From positions 5,890,001 through 5,954,000 of the forward strand of contig OX638134.1 of NCBI GenBank assembly GCA_951804985.1: DNA of 64,000 nt, given 5' to 3'. Source of the stretch: Dryomyza anilis. Its lineage: Eukaryota > Arthropoda > Insecta > Diptera > Dryomyzidae. Of the stretch, positions 45,905-57,160 are shown one piece after another. The notes below the pieces were generated by a model, which worked only from the letters and a program-made list of their open reading frames with translations, ran no database searches and was not told the origin of the DNA. The translations under genes and the position numbers were made by a program. The stretch's first letter is position 1; each line of letters starts with the position of its first letter.

Positions 45905-47100
45905 GCAGACAACATTTTTGGCAGGGCCGAGGTAATTTTGAAACATTAATAGACATATTTCAAACAGACTAAAGCGGAGTTTGTATCAAAAGCTGTCTGT
46001 TTTCTGCCCGTTCTCCAAATATGGCGTGTATCTGCCATAAAAATTCCACAAAATTTTACAACCTGCTTTACACTTGCCAAAATATTCCACTTATATGTGT
46101 GTTTGCGGGAAATATGCCCGAAATATGGCTGAAAATGCCAGAAATTTTGTCTCGGGAGGTTATCAAATTTTGTGGAATTTTAAAAGTAGATTTTCGGCAT
46201 ATTTTGAGTATAAGAACTAAATAGGCATCTTTTGATACAAACTCTGCCTTTGACTGCGTGAAGTCTTTCGATAAAATCCGAGACAAAACTTCTAACATTT
46301 GTAAGGAATATTTTGCGGCATATTTCCGATAAACACACAGATAAATGTACGTTTGTAGGAAGCGTATAGCAGATAATCAAATTTTACTGGATTTTAAAAG
46401 CAGATTCCCGGAATATTTTGGGAAAGGGCAGAAAACAGATAGCTTTTGATACAAGCTTTACCTTTGTCTGTTTGAAATATTCCAAAAAAATGGATTTAAA
46501 CTGCTTTGGTCATATCACAAATTTAGTCTGAGGAATGTTTCTTAACTGTCCTCAGCATGTCATAAAATTAGTCTTGAATTATCGAATTATTGTAAGAATG
46601 GCCGTTTATCAAATTTGAGGAATTTTAAAAGCAGATTTCCGGAACCACTGAATTATGGTAAGAATGATAGTTTATCAAATTTTGTCAAATGTTAAAAGCA
46701 GATTTCCTGCATATTTTCGGTATGAGAACAAAATAGACATCTTTTGATACACACTCTGCCTTTGACTGCTTGAAATCTTTCGATAAAACCAGAGACAAAA
46801 TTTCTAGCATTTTTAAAGATTATTTCCGTGAAATTTCCGGAAAAACACAGATAAATGGAAGTTTATAGAATGCTTATGGCAGATTATTAAATTTGATAAG
46901 ATTTTAAAAGCAGATTCTGGGTATATTTTAGGAACGCGTAGGAAAAAAATAGCTTTTATTACAAACTCTGCCTTTTTCTGTTCCGAAAATTGTTTCTAAA
47001 CTGTTGCCAAAAATGTTGTCTGAGGAATATTTCGAAACTGTCATCTGACTGCCAAAAAAATTGTCTACTGCATTATAGTAAAAATGGCAGATATACTGAT
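45905..47100. repeat. 250-bp repeat family in intron 2, inverted and tandem units
   Basis: The first unit (about 45,905-46,150) is in the orientation of 33148 (AAAGCTGTCTGTTTTCTGCC, CAAAATTTTACAACCTGC, TGTGTTTGCGGGAAATATG). From about 46,155 the units are in reverse (AGCTTTTGATACAAACTC..., AAACACACAGATAAATG..., ATTTTAAAAGCAGATT), with at least three decayed copies. The + to - turn at about 46,150 makes a long potential hairpin. Frames at 46021-46380 are repeat translations. Confidence 0.85.
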
Positions 47101-48179
47101 CTCTATTTTAAGCTTCAAAACCTATTTCAAAATAGAACTTTAAAGTAAATTTTAAAATTCAAAAACAAATTTTGTTGACCAGTTTTATTTTTTGCGCCTA
47201 TAAATCGCGTAAAGCTCTTTAATATTTTTTAACCCATTCCGCCCCTGGTTGCGTCCACCAACTACAGTGGGCCGCATGACGACAAATGATTTCTTGTTAA
47301 TTTAATGAGCTGTAGCTGATGAGATTTTGCATTTAAGAAAATAATGTAATTAACTCAACGAGTTCTGATTGTCATCGACAACAGCAATATCATCGAAGCA
47401 ACAAATAAAAAAAGATAAAAAAAACCCATACACGCCAATTTCTTTTGTATATAAAGTACAAAAATAAAGAAAAAAATATAAAACGTGTTAATGCATTGAT
47501 TACCACGGAACCGATCATTAAAAGTCTCACCATATCATCATATTCGAACTTTAATAATGCGGACACACAATAAACAGATGATAATGATCGTGATATAGAT
47601 CTACATTATTATGTTGATCATGTCATCATCGTGCTATATATTGTTAAGAGTTCATTACTTACATGCATTTTATTTCAAGCTGCAAAATCATTTATCAAGA
47701 ACCTCAGTCATGTTTCTCGCTCTTCATCTTTGTATTTTTATTTTATACCACAATTTTTTGTGATCTGTGTTGCTTTGTGCATTTCTGTAAAAATATCAAC
47801 GAACTCATTGAATAATCATCTCACTTTCAACGGTTTGTTTATTTATTTACGCACATTTTTGAAGTAGCTCCAAGTTACCATATGTTGGCTGTTTAAGGGT
47901 TCCAGAAGTGCACAAGTTGTAGGCGCGAAATGCATTCAAGTACTAGAGAATTTTTCACTGTTGTTTACACTGTTTATTAAACCGTGAAGTATCATCGTCT
48001 AGCAGTAATTCTGAAATTGAAAATTAGTATTTATTCAATAAACATGTTGGTGATAAAATTTTTTTGATTTTAGCGTAAAAATTTTGCTGAAAACAAAGGT
48101 TCTTAAAATTCAATAATTGTATAATATGTAATATTTTTAACGAATCTATAAAATATAGTCCAAAGTATGTTGTATTGTG
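47101..48179. other. Intron 2 unique sequence
   Basis: 47,230-47,420 is less AT-rich (CATTCCGCCCCTGGTTGCGT, CAGTGGGCCGCATGACGACA, then GTTAATTTAATGAGCTG with a homeodomain-type TTAATTTAAT). It is a plausible enhancer candidate. The rest is AT-rich. Confidence 0.4.
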
Positions 48180-49930
48180 ATCAACATCAGCTTCTTCGTA
48201 TCAATTTCGATCTTTTACGAATTGCATCAAATTGGATACTTTTCAGATTGATTAAATGAATTCGCCAAATCAAAATTTTCACCGTATAAAATATAATCTA
48301 ATATAATAGATAATCTTCTGCAAGGGTTTCGAAAATACATCAGCATAAAATCAGTTTTGCTTCGAATCAAATCAGATCTTCTTCAAAGAAATTCATTCGC
48401 TATGCTCTGTCTTAAATCAAATCTTCTACGGGTTAAATTAAATATTTTCCGGATTAAATCTACTTTGGTCCGTATGTTATTAAAATATACGGATATCCAA
48501 AAAATAGAAATCCGGAAAAATCAGCTTTGCTTCAGATCAAAACTGATCTCCTAAAAGCATCATAATACCTAATATTATAAAAACGAAATAACAAAAATCG
48601 ATATTCTCCGTATTAAATGAGAACTTCTCTAAATTAAATCAGATCTTCTCCGGATAACATCCGATCAATCATAAATTAATCTTCTCCAAAAAAATTAGAA
48701 AAAATGTCTTACCCTGCGGATAAAATCATATCATCAATTAAAAAAACCTATTACATAGTCATCTTCAAAAAATGTTCTCCATAAAAATCAAATTCGATAT
48801 TATCCGAATTAAATCGATCATCTCCAGATCAAATCAGTTCTTCTCAGGATAAAATCAGATATTTGGCTAATTTAGAAAGAAGTTAGAAAGAAACACGATA
48901 TTATCCGTATTAAACCTGATCTTCTCCGGTTTAAATTAAATTTTCTCCGGATCAAATATAATATTTACCGTATCAAATCAGTTTTTTCGGATCAAATCTT
49001 CTCCAAATCACATCATAATATAATCACATCATAATATAATCATCTACACTTTAAACATTATCTGGATTAGAAAAGACCTTTTAATGGATTATTTTAAAAA
49101 ATCTTCTCAAAAGATGTTAAAAAAAAGAAACAATATTCTCCGTATTTAATCAGATTCTCCCCGGATCAAATCAGTTCTTCTCCAGATCAAATCAGTTATT
49201 TTCCTAATCAAATCATTGCATTATCGAAATTCGAAATTCTCCGGATTAAATTAAATCTTCACCGGATCAAATGTAATCTTTACCATATCAAATCAGTTCT
49301 TTTCTGGGTCAAAGTTTCTCCTAATCAAATCATAACATAATTATCTCTATTTAAATTTGTTTAAGTTAAATATTCTCAGCTATAACAGGCCTACTTTTAA
49401 TTGATGTTCTGCAAAAAAATTGACTACAATGATATTTGAAAAAAAAAAACATGAATCTTCGTATTTAATCAGATTCTCTCCGGATAAAATCCGTTCTTCT
49501 TCAGTTCGTTTCTTAATTAAATCATTATAGTTTCCACTTTCAAGAAATTCTTCTCCGAATCAAATCATTTCTACTTTAAACCAGTCATATATATACCTAA
49601 TCAGATTCTATTATTAAATCTCCAAAAAATTCAACAATCTCCGGCTTGATTCAGATTTTCTCCGGATCAAATCAGTTCTTCTCCTAATCAAATGGAAACA
49701 TCTGTCTTTTGCGAATAAAATAAAATCGTTGTATAATCTTCTCCAATGAAAATGGAAAGAAATTTGATACTCTCCGGATTAAATCAGTTCATCTCCGGAT
49801 CGAATCAGTTTTCCATCTGATCACATCATTTTTCAATGAATCAAGGCCAATTTCATCCGGAAAACATCAAAACTTCTTACACAAATCATTTACATAATTT
49901 ATAAAAATAAATACAGATAATCTCGAATGA
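48180..49930 (+). repeat. TCTCCGGATCAAATCAGTTC degenerate array
   Basis: About 1.7 kb in which TCTTCTCCGGATCAAATCAG words recur at irregular spacing and with much decay (CTCCGTATTAAAT, TTACCGTATCAAAT, CTCCGGATTAAAT). The TCCGGA core is palindromic. Copies are most regular at 48,780-49,830. Confidence 0.9.
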
Positions 49931-50799
49931 ATACAGACATTTTGGAAATCAAATGACTTTTTTTTTTGCCAGGAGCACAAATTGGAAAATTTTTCAAACA
50001 TTAAACACTAAAAATTTTAACATACAAAATATATCCTATACAAAATATCATTAAAATAATCATGTTGAAATATGTTCTTGATCTTTTGATTTGTAATATT
50101 AAAATAAAGTCTTAAATTTTTAGCTTTTTTATGTATATTTGGTTCTTTTAAATAATTTTTGAGCTAATTCAAGTCGGTCACATTTGTTTCTCATTTAAAA
50201 TTCAATATTTTATCTTTTATCACTACTTTATTCTTATCTTAAACATGTTGTATATTTTTCCAATACCATCTTAAACACTTTTTATGTTTGTGGTATTTCT
50301 TGGCGAAAATTCTTATATTCACAATCGATTATGTATAATAATTTATAGGCGCCCAACGTCGCGTCATATCCACTAAATGTGTTTAACATATAGACAAAAT
50401 ACAAAAAAGATAACACAAATAATATACAACACAAAATACAACGATGTGTGGTATTTTTCTATATAATTTCATGAAGTTCCTGCGCGTAGCACAAGTCTAA
50501 CTTTTGTCAATTCATTGTTGTTTTTATTTTTTTTTTCTCTTTCTCGTATGTGCCATTTCTACTCATCTTCAATATCTCAATACATATCCTTAAAATTGTT
50601 TTTGCCGCTGCTAAGGACCTATTTTCGGTTAGTTTACAGCGTCAGCTGGCGTCTGATACGAGTTGTTCAAACTCTTATTTAAGCATTTTTTACAACTTTG
50701 GTTTTCGTCTTATTGAAGAGATTAGGAGGTTTTCTTAAACCTCTTTATAAACTTTTTATTAGTATTTTGTTAACATTTTTTGAATATTACTTTTTGGAA
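49931..50799. other. Intron 2, nothing recognised
   Basis: AT-rich. The short frame at 50550-50738 has no domain. Confidence 0.45.
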
Positions 50800-52480
50800 A
50801 ACTACTTTGCAATATTCAAAATGTTTCTACACAATTTTCATCCAAGTCTTTTTCAAACTCTTGTAAAAACTTCATGAAAAACTTCATTGATCTCTATTTC
50901 GGCATTCTCAAACTCTTCTGTGAGCTTTTCTTTTTTCTTCTGTGAGCTCTTACTTCAAGGTCCTCTTTAAACTCTTCTTTTAATTCCCCCTCAAATTATT
51001 CTTCAAAGTCTTCTTTTCTTCAAACTGTTCAACAAACTCATTCTCAAGCAATTTTTCAAACTCCACTTCAATCTCTACTTTATGCTCTTCTTCAAACTGT
51101 TCTTCTCTTTTTTATACTCTTCTTCCATTTTTCTCAGTCTTTTTTAAGCTCTTCTTTAAACTTTTCTTCAAATTGTTCTTCAAACTCTTTGTTAAACTCT
51201 TCCTTAAATTATTCTTTAAACTCATTAACCATGTTATCCTCGAACTCATCTTTAAGCTTCTCTTTACTTTTTTAACTCTTCAAACTGTTCTTCCTCAAGG
51301 TCTTTCTCAAAGTCTTCTTCAAACACTTCCTAAACTCTTCCTCAAAGTCTTCTTCAAGCATTTCCTGAAACTCTTCCTCAAAATCCTCTTAAAACTCTTC
51401 TACAAACACTTCTACAAACTGTTCTTCTAACTCTTCCTCAAACTCTTCTATAAACTCCTCTTTTAAGTCTTTCCCAAATTACTCATTAAACTCCTCTAAA
51501 TCCCTTACAAACTCTTCTTCAAACTCTTCTTCAAATACTTCTGCAAACTCTTCCTAAAGATCTTCTTCAAACTCTTTTTTCAATTCTCATTCAAACCTTT
51601 CCATAAACTCTTTTTCAAATTCTTCTTGAAACTATTCCAACAACTATTCCAGCATCCAACAATTTTTCAAGCTCATTTCCGATCCCATCACCAAAATCAT
51701 CTCCAACGTTATCTTCATTAATTTCTTCACAATTTATCTTCTTTAAACTCTTCTTTAAACTCATTAACCATGTTATCCTCGAACTCATCTTTAAGCTTCT
51801 CTTTACTTTTTTAACTCTTCAAACTGTTCTTCCTCAAGGTCTTTCTCAAAGTCTTCTTCAAACACTTCTTAAACTCTTCCTCAAAGTCTTCTTCAAGCAT
51901 TTCCTGAAACTCTTCCTCAAAATCCTCTTGAAACTCTTCTACAAAAACTTCTACAAACTGTTCTTCTAACTCTTCCTCAAACTCTTCTCTAAACTCCTCT
52001 TTTAAGTCTTTCCCAAATTACTCATTAAACTCCTCTAAATCCCTTACAAACTCTTCTTCAAACTCTTCTTCAAACTCTTCTTCAAACTCTTCTTCAAATA
52101 CTTCTTCAAACTGTTCTTCAAACTCTTCCTTCAGATCTTCTTCAAAGTCTTCTTTCAATTCTCATTCAAACCCTTCCATAAACTCTTTTTCAAATTCTTC
52201 TTGAAACTATTCCAACAGCCAACAATTTTTCAACCTCATTTCCAATCCCATCACCAAAATCATCTCCAACGTTATCTTCATTAATTTCTTCACAATTTAT
52301 CTTCCTTAAACTCTTCTTTAAACTCTTCTTTAAACTCTTCTTCAAATCTCTCTTCAAACTATTCTTAAAACTATTTTTTTATTTTCTTATTTTAACGCTT
52401 CTTTTAAGTCTTCTTCAACCTCTTCTTCAATCTCTTCTTCAACCTCTTCTTGAACCTTAACTCCAGCCTCATCACCAATC
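50800..52480 (+). repeat. AAACTCTTCTTC tandem array with a 540-560-bp duplication
   Basis: A pyrimidine-rich array of a 12-bp unit (AAACTCTTCTTC and variants). A composite block starting TTCTTTAAACTCATTAACC occurs at 51212 and again at 51751. A landmark near its other end (CTCCAACGTTATCTTCATTA) lies at 51701 and 52264, giving spacings of 539 and 563 bp. The second block has one extra stretch of 12-bp units (52,060-52,100). The L/F/K-rich frame at 51173-51430 is a translation of this array. Confidence 0.95.
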
Positions 52481-53509
52481 ACCTTTCCTTCACATTCTCT
52501 TCTCCTATATTTCCATTAATGTCCTTCTATATATTCCACATCTTTATTAAAATGTTGGTCAATTACACATATTTTTACCTCTTCTGCAAATTATTCTAAA
52601 ACAACATCCTTGTCAGTCTCCTTTTGAAACTTTCTTCGCAACATTTTCTTAAACTTCATCATATTTCTCATGATATTCTTCATTTTCAACTAAATTTTCC
52701 AACGCTTTAACTTGACTTTTATTTGTTTGTTTTTCTCTATTTTAGCCATTTTTTCAAAGGTTTCGAAACAGTTGTGGCTGCTCACAACATGTGATCGTAT
52801 GTTGGCCTCATTCTGCCGTTGTTGCTTTTGTTGTTTAACAAGCACTTTTCTTGCGCTCCATATATCCTTTTTTGTGGCCTCCCTGTTTTTTGTGCAATAT
52901 ACATTGTATATGTGTCTGTATTTTTTGATGGTGCTGTACGTATGTTGGGGCTGCCTCTTTCGCGCCTTTATTTTCTCATATACATAATACACACACACAG
53001 AGACACATTTTAGTTGTTTATGTGCGTGTAGCTTGTCATGTTAACACGGCACAAACACCAGTGAAACAGCATAACGTAATGTGTCTGTCCGTCTGTCTGT
53101 GTGAATGTATGAGTGTGTGTGTGTGTCTGACTATGACTGTGTGAGGCATTTTGCGCTTGTTTTGTACTCTGTGTTGACGACCATTTTTCGGGTGAATTTG
53201 TTTTATGCGCCATATAAAAGCTTTGTGAAGCTTTTAAAAATGGCGTATTTTACAGATTGAAAATGTTTTAAACATTATGTTGCAAACTTGTAGATGAGCA
53301 TATATTTGACAATAACAACAACAACAGCAATACTATTAAAATCGACAACAACAATACAATATAAAACATGAATTGTGTGCGTTATTTTGTGTGTGTATTT
53401 CACGTATTTTTGGAGGTTGTGATTTTGATGCGCATGGCGTTGTAATTTAGGAAATATAAATTAATGAAATTTTATTTTAAAAGAGAACTAGAAAAAAATA
53501 TTATTATAC
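52481..53509. other. Intron 2 unique sequence
   Basis: 52,690-53,220 is unique, with overlapping domain-free frames on both strands, a (CA)n-like tract near 52,990 and GTGTGTGTGTGT near 53,115. No gene is supported. Confidence 0.45.
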
Positions 53510-54215
53510 AAAAATAAATTTTTTCGCTAAAAATTAAATTTTTCTTTAAAAATTCAGTTTTTATTAAAATTTAATTTTTTTTATTTAAAATTCAATTTTT
53601 ACTAAAAATTAAATTTTTTCACTAAAAATTCAATTTTTCACTAAAAATTCAATTTTTCACTAAAAATTCAATTTTTCACTAAAAATTCAATTTTTCACTA
53701 AAAATTCAATTTTTCACTAAAAATTTAATTTTCAATTCAATTTTTCACTAAAAATTCAATTTTTCACTAAAAATTCAATTTTCACTAAAAATTCAATTTT
53801 TCACTAAAAATTCAAATTTTCACTAAAAATTCAAATTTTCACTAAAAATTCAAATTTTCACTAAAAATTCAAATTTTCACTAAAAATTCAAATTTTCACT
53901 AAAAATTCAAATTTTCACTAAAAATTCAAATTTTCACTAAAAATTCAAATTTTCACTAAAAATTCAAATTTTCACTAAAAATTCAATTTTTCACTAAAAA
54001 TTCAATTTTTCACATAAAAATCAATTTTGACTAAAAAGTAATTGTTTCTCTAAAAATGCCATTTATCACTTAAAAATCAAAATGTTCCCAAAAAATTTCA
54101 TTTTTACTAACAAAAAAATTCAATTTTCACTAAAAATGTATTTTTCAATAAAAATACAAATTTTTAAATATTCACTAACTATTCAATTGTTCACTAAAAA
54201 TTCATTTTTTTTTTA
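53510..54215 (-). repeat. 19-bp minisatellite array 9 (in intron 2)
   Basis: A homogeneous AAAAATTCAATTTTTCACT block (about 53,620-53,800) is followed by a homogeneous AAAAATTCAAATTTTCACT block (about 53,810-53,970), with degenerate edges. The two variants are the same two that form blocks in array 1, here in reverse orientation. Confidence 0.96.
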
Positions 54216-54929
54216 TTATAATTAAACTTTTTACGGACTCTGTTAGCACACTCATATTAATTACAATTAATAATCAATAATAGTACAGCCAACCCCCACT
54301 TTTAATGCAACATGTTTGCTTTGCAGTTAATAAAAATTCACGTTCATATTTAATGCACCTGCAATAGTTTTATCGCGCGCATTTAATGCAATTATTGCGC
54401 CGCATGCATCACAGCCTTAACGCAGTTAATCAGCCGGCCACCAACTGCCACCCACTGCTGCACTTAATGACTTTTATAACAGCAACGTGTGACTGGCTCA
54501 TCATTAACAAGAACATCATCATCATCATTATTATCATCATCATTATTATCATCATCATTATTATCATCATCATTGTGTTTAAATAATGATAAAATATATT
54601 TAATAATATCCATAGAATTAAATAAAATGAAGTGCAATCAAGTCATGCGGGAATTAAACGCGTCGCGTATTTTAATTAAATCAATTTTATTGACAAGCAT
54701 CATTATTATAGGTTGCTGATGTTGTTGTTATTGCAATTATTGCTGTGTTGTTGCAATATGGCATTATGTGATAAGCAGTTAATTATTCGCGGCAGACAAA
54801 TGTACTTTTTATTATTATTGATTTACAGATATGAGAGGTTATTTTAAATGCAAAATAAATATTTGCTAAATTTGTTAATACAAATTAGAAAAATAAAGAA
54901 TATTTTAATTTTTATTAAATAAAAATGAA
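54216..54929. other. Intron 2 unique island between inverted arrays
   Basis: Contains repeated TTAATGCA words (CACTTTTAATGCAACATG, ATTTAATGCACCTGC, CATTTAATGCAATTATTGCGC) and AATTAATAATCAATAATAG, which are homeodomain-type ATTA sites in a less AT-rich context (CCGGCCACCAACTGCCACCC). It is flanked by array 9 (-) and array 10 (+). It is a good enhancer candidate by composition only. Confidence 0.45.
54510..54585 (+). repeat. (ATC/ATT)n microsatellite
   Basis: CATCATCATTATTATCATCA-type trinucleotide repeat, itself arranged in 18-bp blocks. The poly-Ile and poly-Ser frames across it are artefacts. Confidence 0.97.
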
Positions 54930-55495
54930 TTTATTTAAAAAATTTTAATTTTTAGTGATAAATTGAATTTTTAGTGATAAATTGAATTTTTATTGAAAAA
55001 TTAATTTTTAGTGAAAATTGAATTTTTAGTGAAAAATTGAATTTTAAGTGAAAAATTGAATTTTTAGTAAAAAATTGAATTTTTAGTGAAAAATAGAATA
55101 TTTAGTGAAAAATTGAATTTTTAGTGAAAAATTGAATTTTTAGTGAAAAATTGAATTTTTAGTGAAAAATTGAATTTTTAGTGAAAAATTGAATTTTTAG
55201 TGAAAAATTGAATTTTTAGTGAAAAATTGAATTTTTAGTGAAAATTTGAAGTTTTTGCAATAAATTTAATTTTTAGTGATAAATGGGATTTTAAGTGAAA
55301 AATTAAATTTTTAATGAAAAATTTAATTTTTAGTGAAAAATTTAATTTTTAGTAAAAATTTGAATTTATAGTGAAAATTTGAATTTTTAGTGAAAATTGG
55401 AATTTTTCGTGAAAATAGAATTTTTAGTGAAAAACTAAATTTTTAGTTAAAAAATTGAATTTTTAGTTAAAAAATTTATTTTAATAAAAATGAAC
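54930..55495 (+). repeat. 19-bp minisatellite array 10 (in intron 2)
   Basis: Copies of TTGAATTTTTAGTGAAAAA, homogeneous at 55,100-55,240 and decayed at the edges. Orientation is opposite to array 9, 715 bp away. Confidence 0.95.
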
Positions 55496-56600
55496 TAAGA
55501 AAAAATATTAAAAATTCGAATAAAAAAATTCAAAAAACAATAAATCAAAAAAAAAATAATTTTTTTTTTGTTCATCAATTGCCTGCCCATCATTCTTCTT
55601 ATTGATGACAACAAATTGAAATAAAAATCTGCTTCAATGTCATTATCGACGCAGCAGCGTGCGCAAATCCCAGCTCATAAAAGTGCAGAAATATTAAATT
55701 TATTGCTAGAGCCGTCGCGGTCGACGGCGTCAACATAAAACACGCGCGCCCTCGTCAAGACAGGAAGGACGTGGCCATAAAAGGCGTTGCCAGACTGCGG
55801 CGCAGTCAACACAGCCAGCCAGCCAACTCATCAACTCATGCTACTAATTCTTATACACAACGTGCTACTCATCTTGCGATTCATCATCGTGGTACTCATT
55901 ATCGTTTTCCTCATCGTTTTCCACATCGTCGACTGACAAGTAGCGACTTTGAGCCGTGTGTTTCAACATGCACATGTATCAATGTTTTAAAAACAACAAA
56001 TACAAATGGCAAAAAATATAGAAATACAAAATATAAAAAAAGCACACAAAACAAAAAATAAACCCATGTTAATCCCCTCAAAGTAAGAAAAATTGTAGCA
56101 GTTTTTTATGCGCTCACATTGCGCTGACACAGCTGAGACCTGACGTCGACGTCGTGGCAATGACACTGTCCCTGAGACACCGACTGCAGCCGCATCCTCA
56201 CCCTCAGCCGCATCCTCTTCATCATCATTATCCTGATACTCATTGTGTTCTACGAACCGCCGCCTGTGCAACGCGTTTTTCTAAATAATTTGCTACCAAC
56301 ATGAAGTCCGTAGCAGCAACGCAGGTTTCATGCAGCGGTTCCATAAAAAAACCCTCCCCCTACTCTGGCCATTAGAAGGCGCGAAAAATCCTTAAATATG
56401 TCACAAATACTTAGGTTTTTATGAATATCGTTTTTATGAGCTGTTAGTGACAATATTTATGACCCCCAGGGGCTTATGTGCTTTCACATAGTCTCGGTAT
56501 ACAGTAAATTGGAAAGTGTAGATATTTTTAAATGTCTCTTTATAAGATCGTAATACTAGATACAAAACATTTTTTTATAAAAATGTTTTTGTATTTTTAT
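55496..56600. other. Intron 2 unique, less AT-rich island
   Basis: 55,600-56,480 is unique (GCAGCAGCGTGCGCAAATCC, CGCGGTCGACGGCGTCAACA, GACCTGACGTCGACGTCGTG). Frames at 55771-56061 (+) and 55987-56271 (-) overlap and have no domain. It is a candidate regulatory region. Confidence 0.4.
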
Positions 56601-56606
56601 AAAAAA

Positions 56607-56655
<49 letters not shown>
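56600..56655 (+). repeat. Poly-A / (TA)n tract
   Basis: About 24 A residues followed by about 14 TA repeats. Confidence 0.97.
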
Positions 56656-56660
<5 letters not shown>

Positions 56661-56945
56661 GAATAAAATGATAGTCCCATCCCAGAAATTATACCGTCAT
56701 TTTGTCAATATATTCAAATAAGTTTAATAGTAATTATAAAAATAAATAAAATTAAATTCTAATAGTATGTACAATTTATAATTTTTACCAAATCTGAGAC
56801 GACTTGGGCATATTTTTTTACTTACTAGAGAATGATGGTTTTTGTATATATAAACTGTGGGTTTTTGAGAATATTTGTTTCTGTTTTTGTTCAGACCACA
56901 TTTTTTTACTGAATGTTTCCCTATTGAATCATTGAATTTTTCTAT
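56656..56945. other. Intron 2, nothing recognised
   Basis: AT-rich sequence. Confidence 0.5.
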
Positions 56946-57160
56946 ACACCCAGAAAAAAAGTACTACATAAATAATAGTTTTTTACTATTAAAAATAGTC
57001 AATAGGATAAATTAGTTTTTTAATCGGAAAATACCATTAAGTACTAGAAAATACTATGACATTGCCATTGAGTTTATATGAACAGATTTATTTTGTGTAT
57101 ACTATGAAATCAATAATTGTCCTATTGACCAATTTTAATGGGATTTATGGGAATTTTTTA
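56946..57160 (+). mobile_element. ACACCCAG-MITE, copy lacking its right end
   Basis: Begins ACACCCAGAAAAAAAGTACT and follows the 38861 copy closely (AATAGTTTTTTACTATTAAA, CCATTGAGTTTATATGAA) to GGGATTTATGGGAATTTTTT. The terminal TCTGGGTGT is missing. The 74-residue frame at 57056-57280 is chance. Confidence 0.9.

Noticed and set aside
51173..51430. 85-residue + frame rich in LFLKLF
   Set aside because: It is a translation of the AAACTCTTCTTC array and has no domain.
54386..54719. Frames with poly-Ile and poly-Ser
   Set aside because: They translate the (ATC/ATT)n microsatellite.
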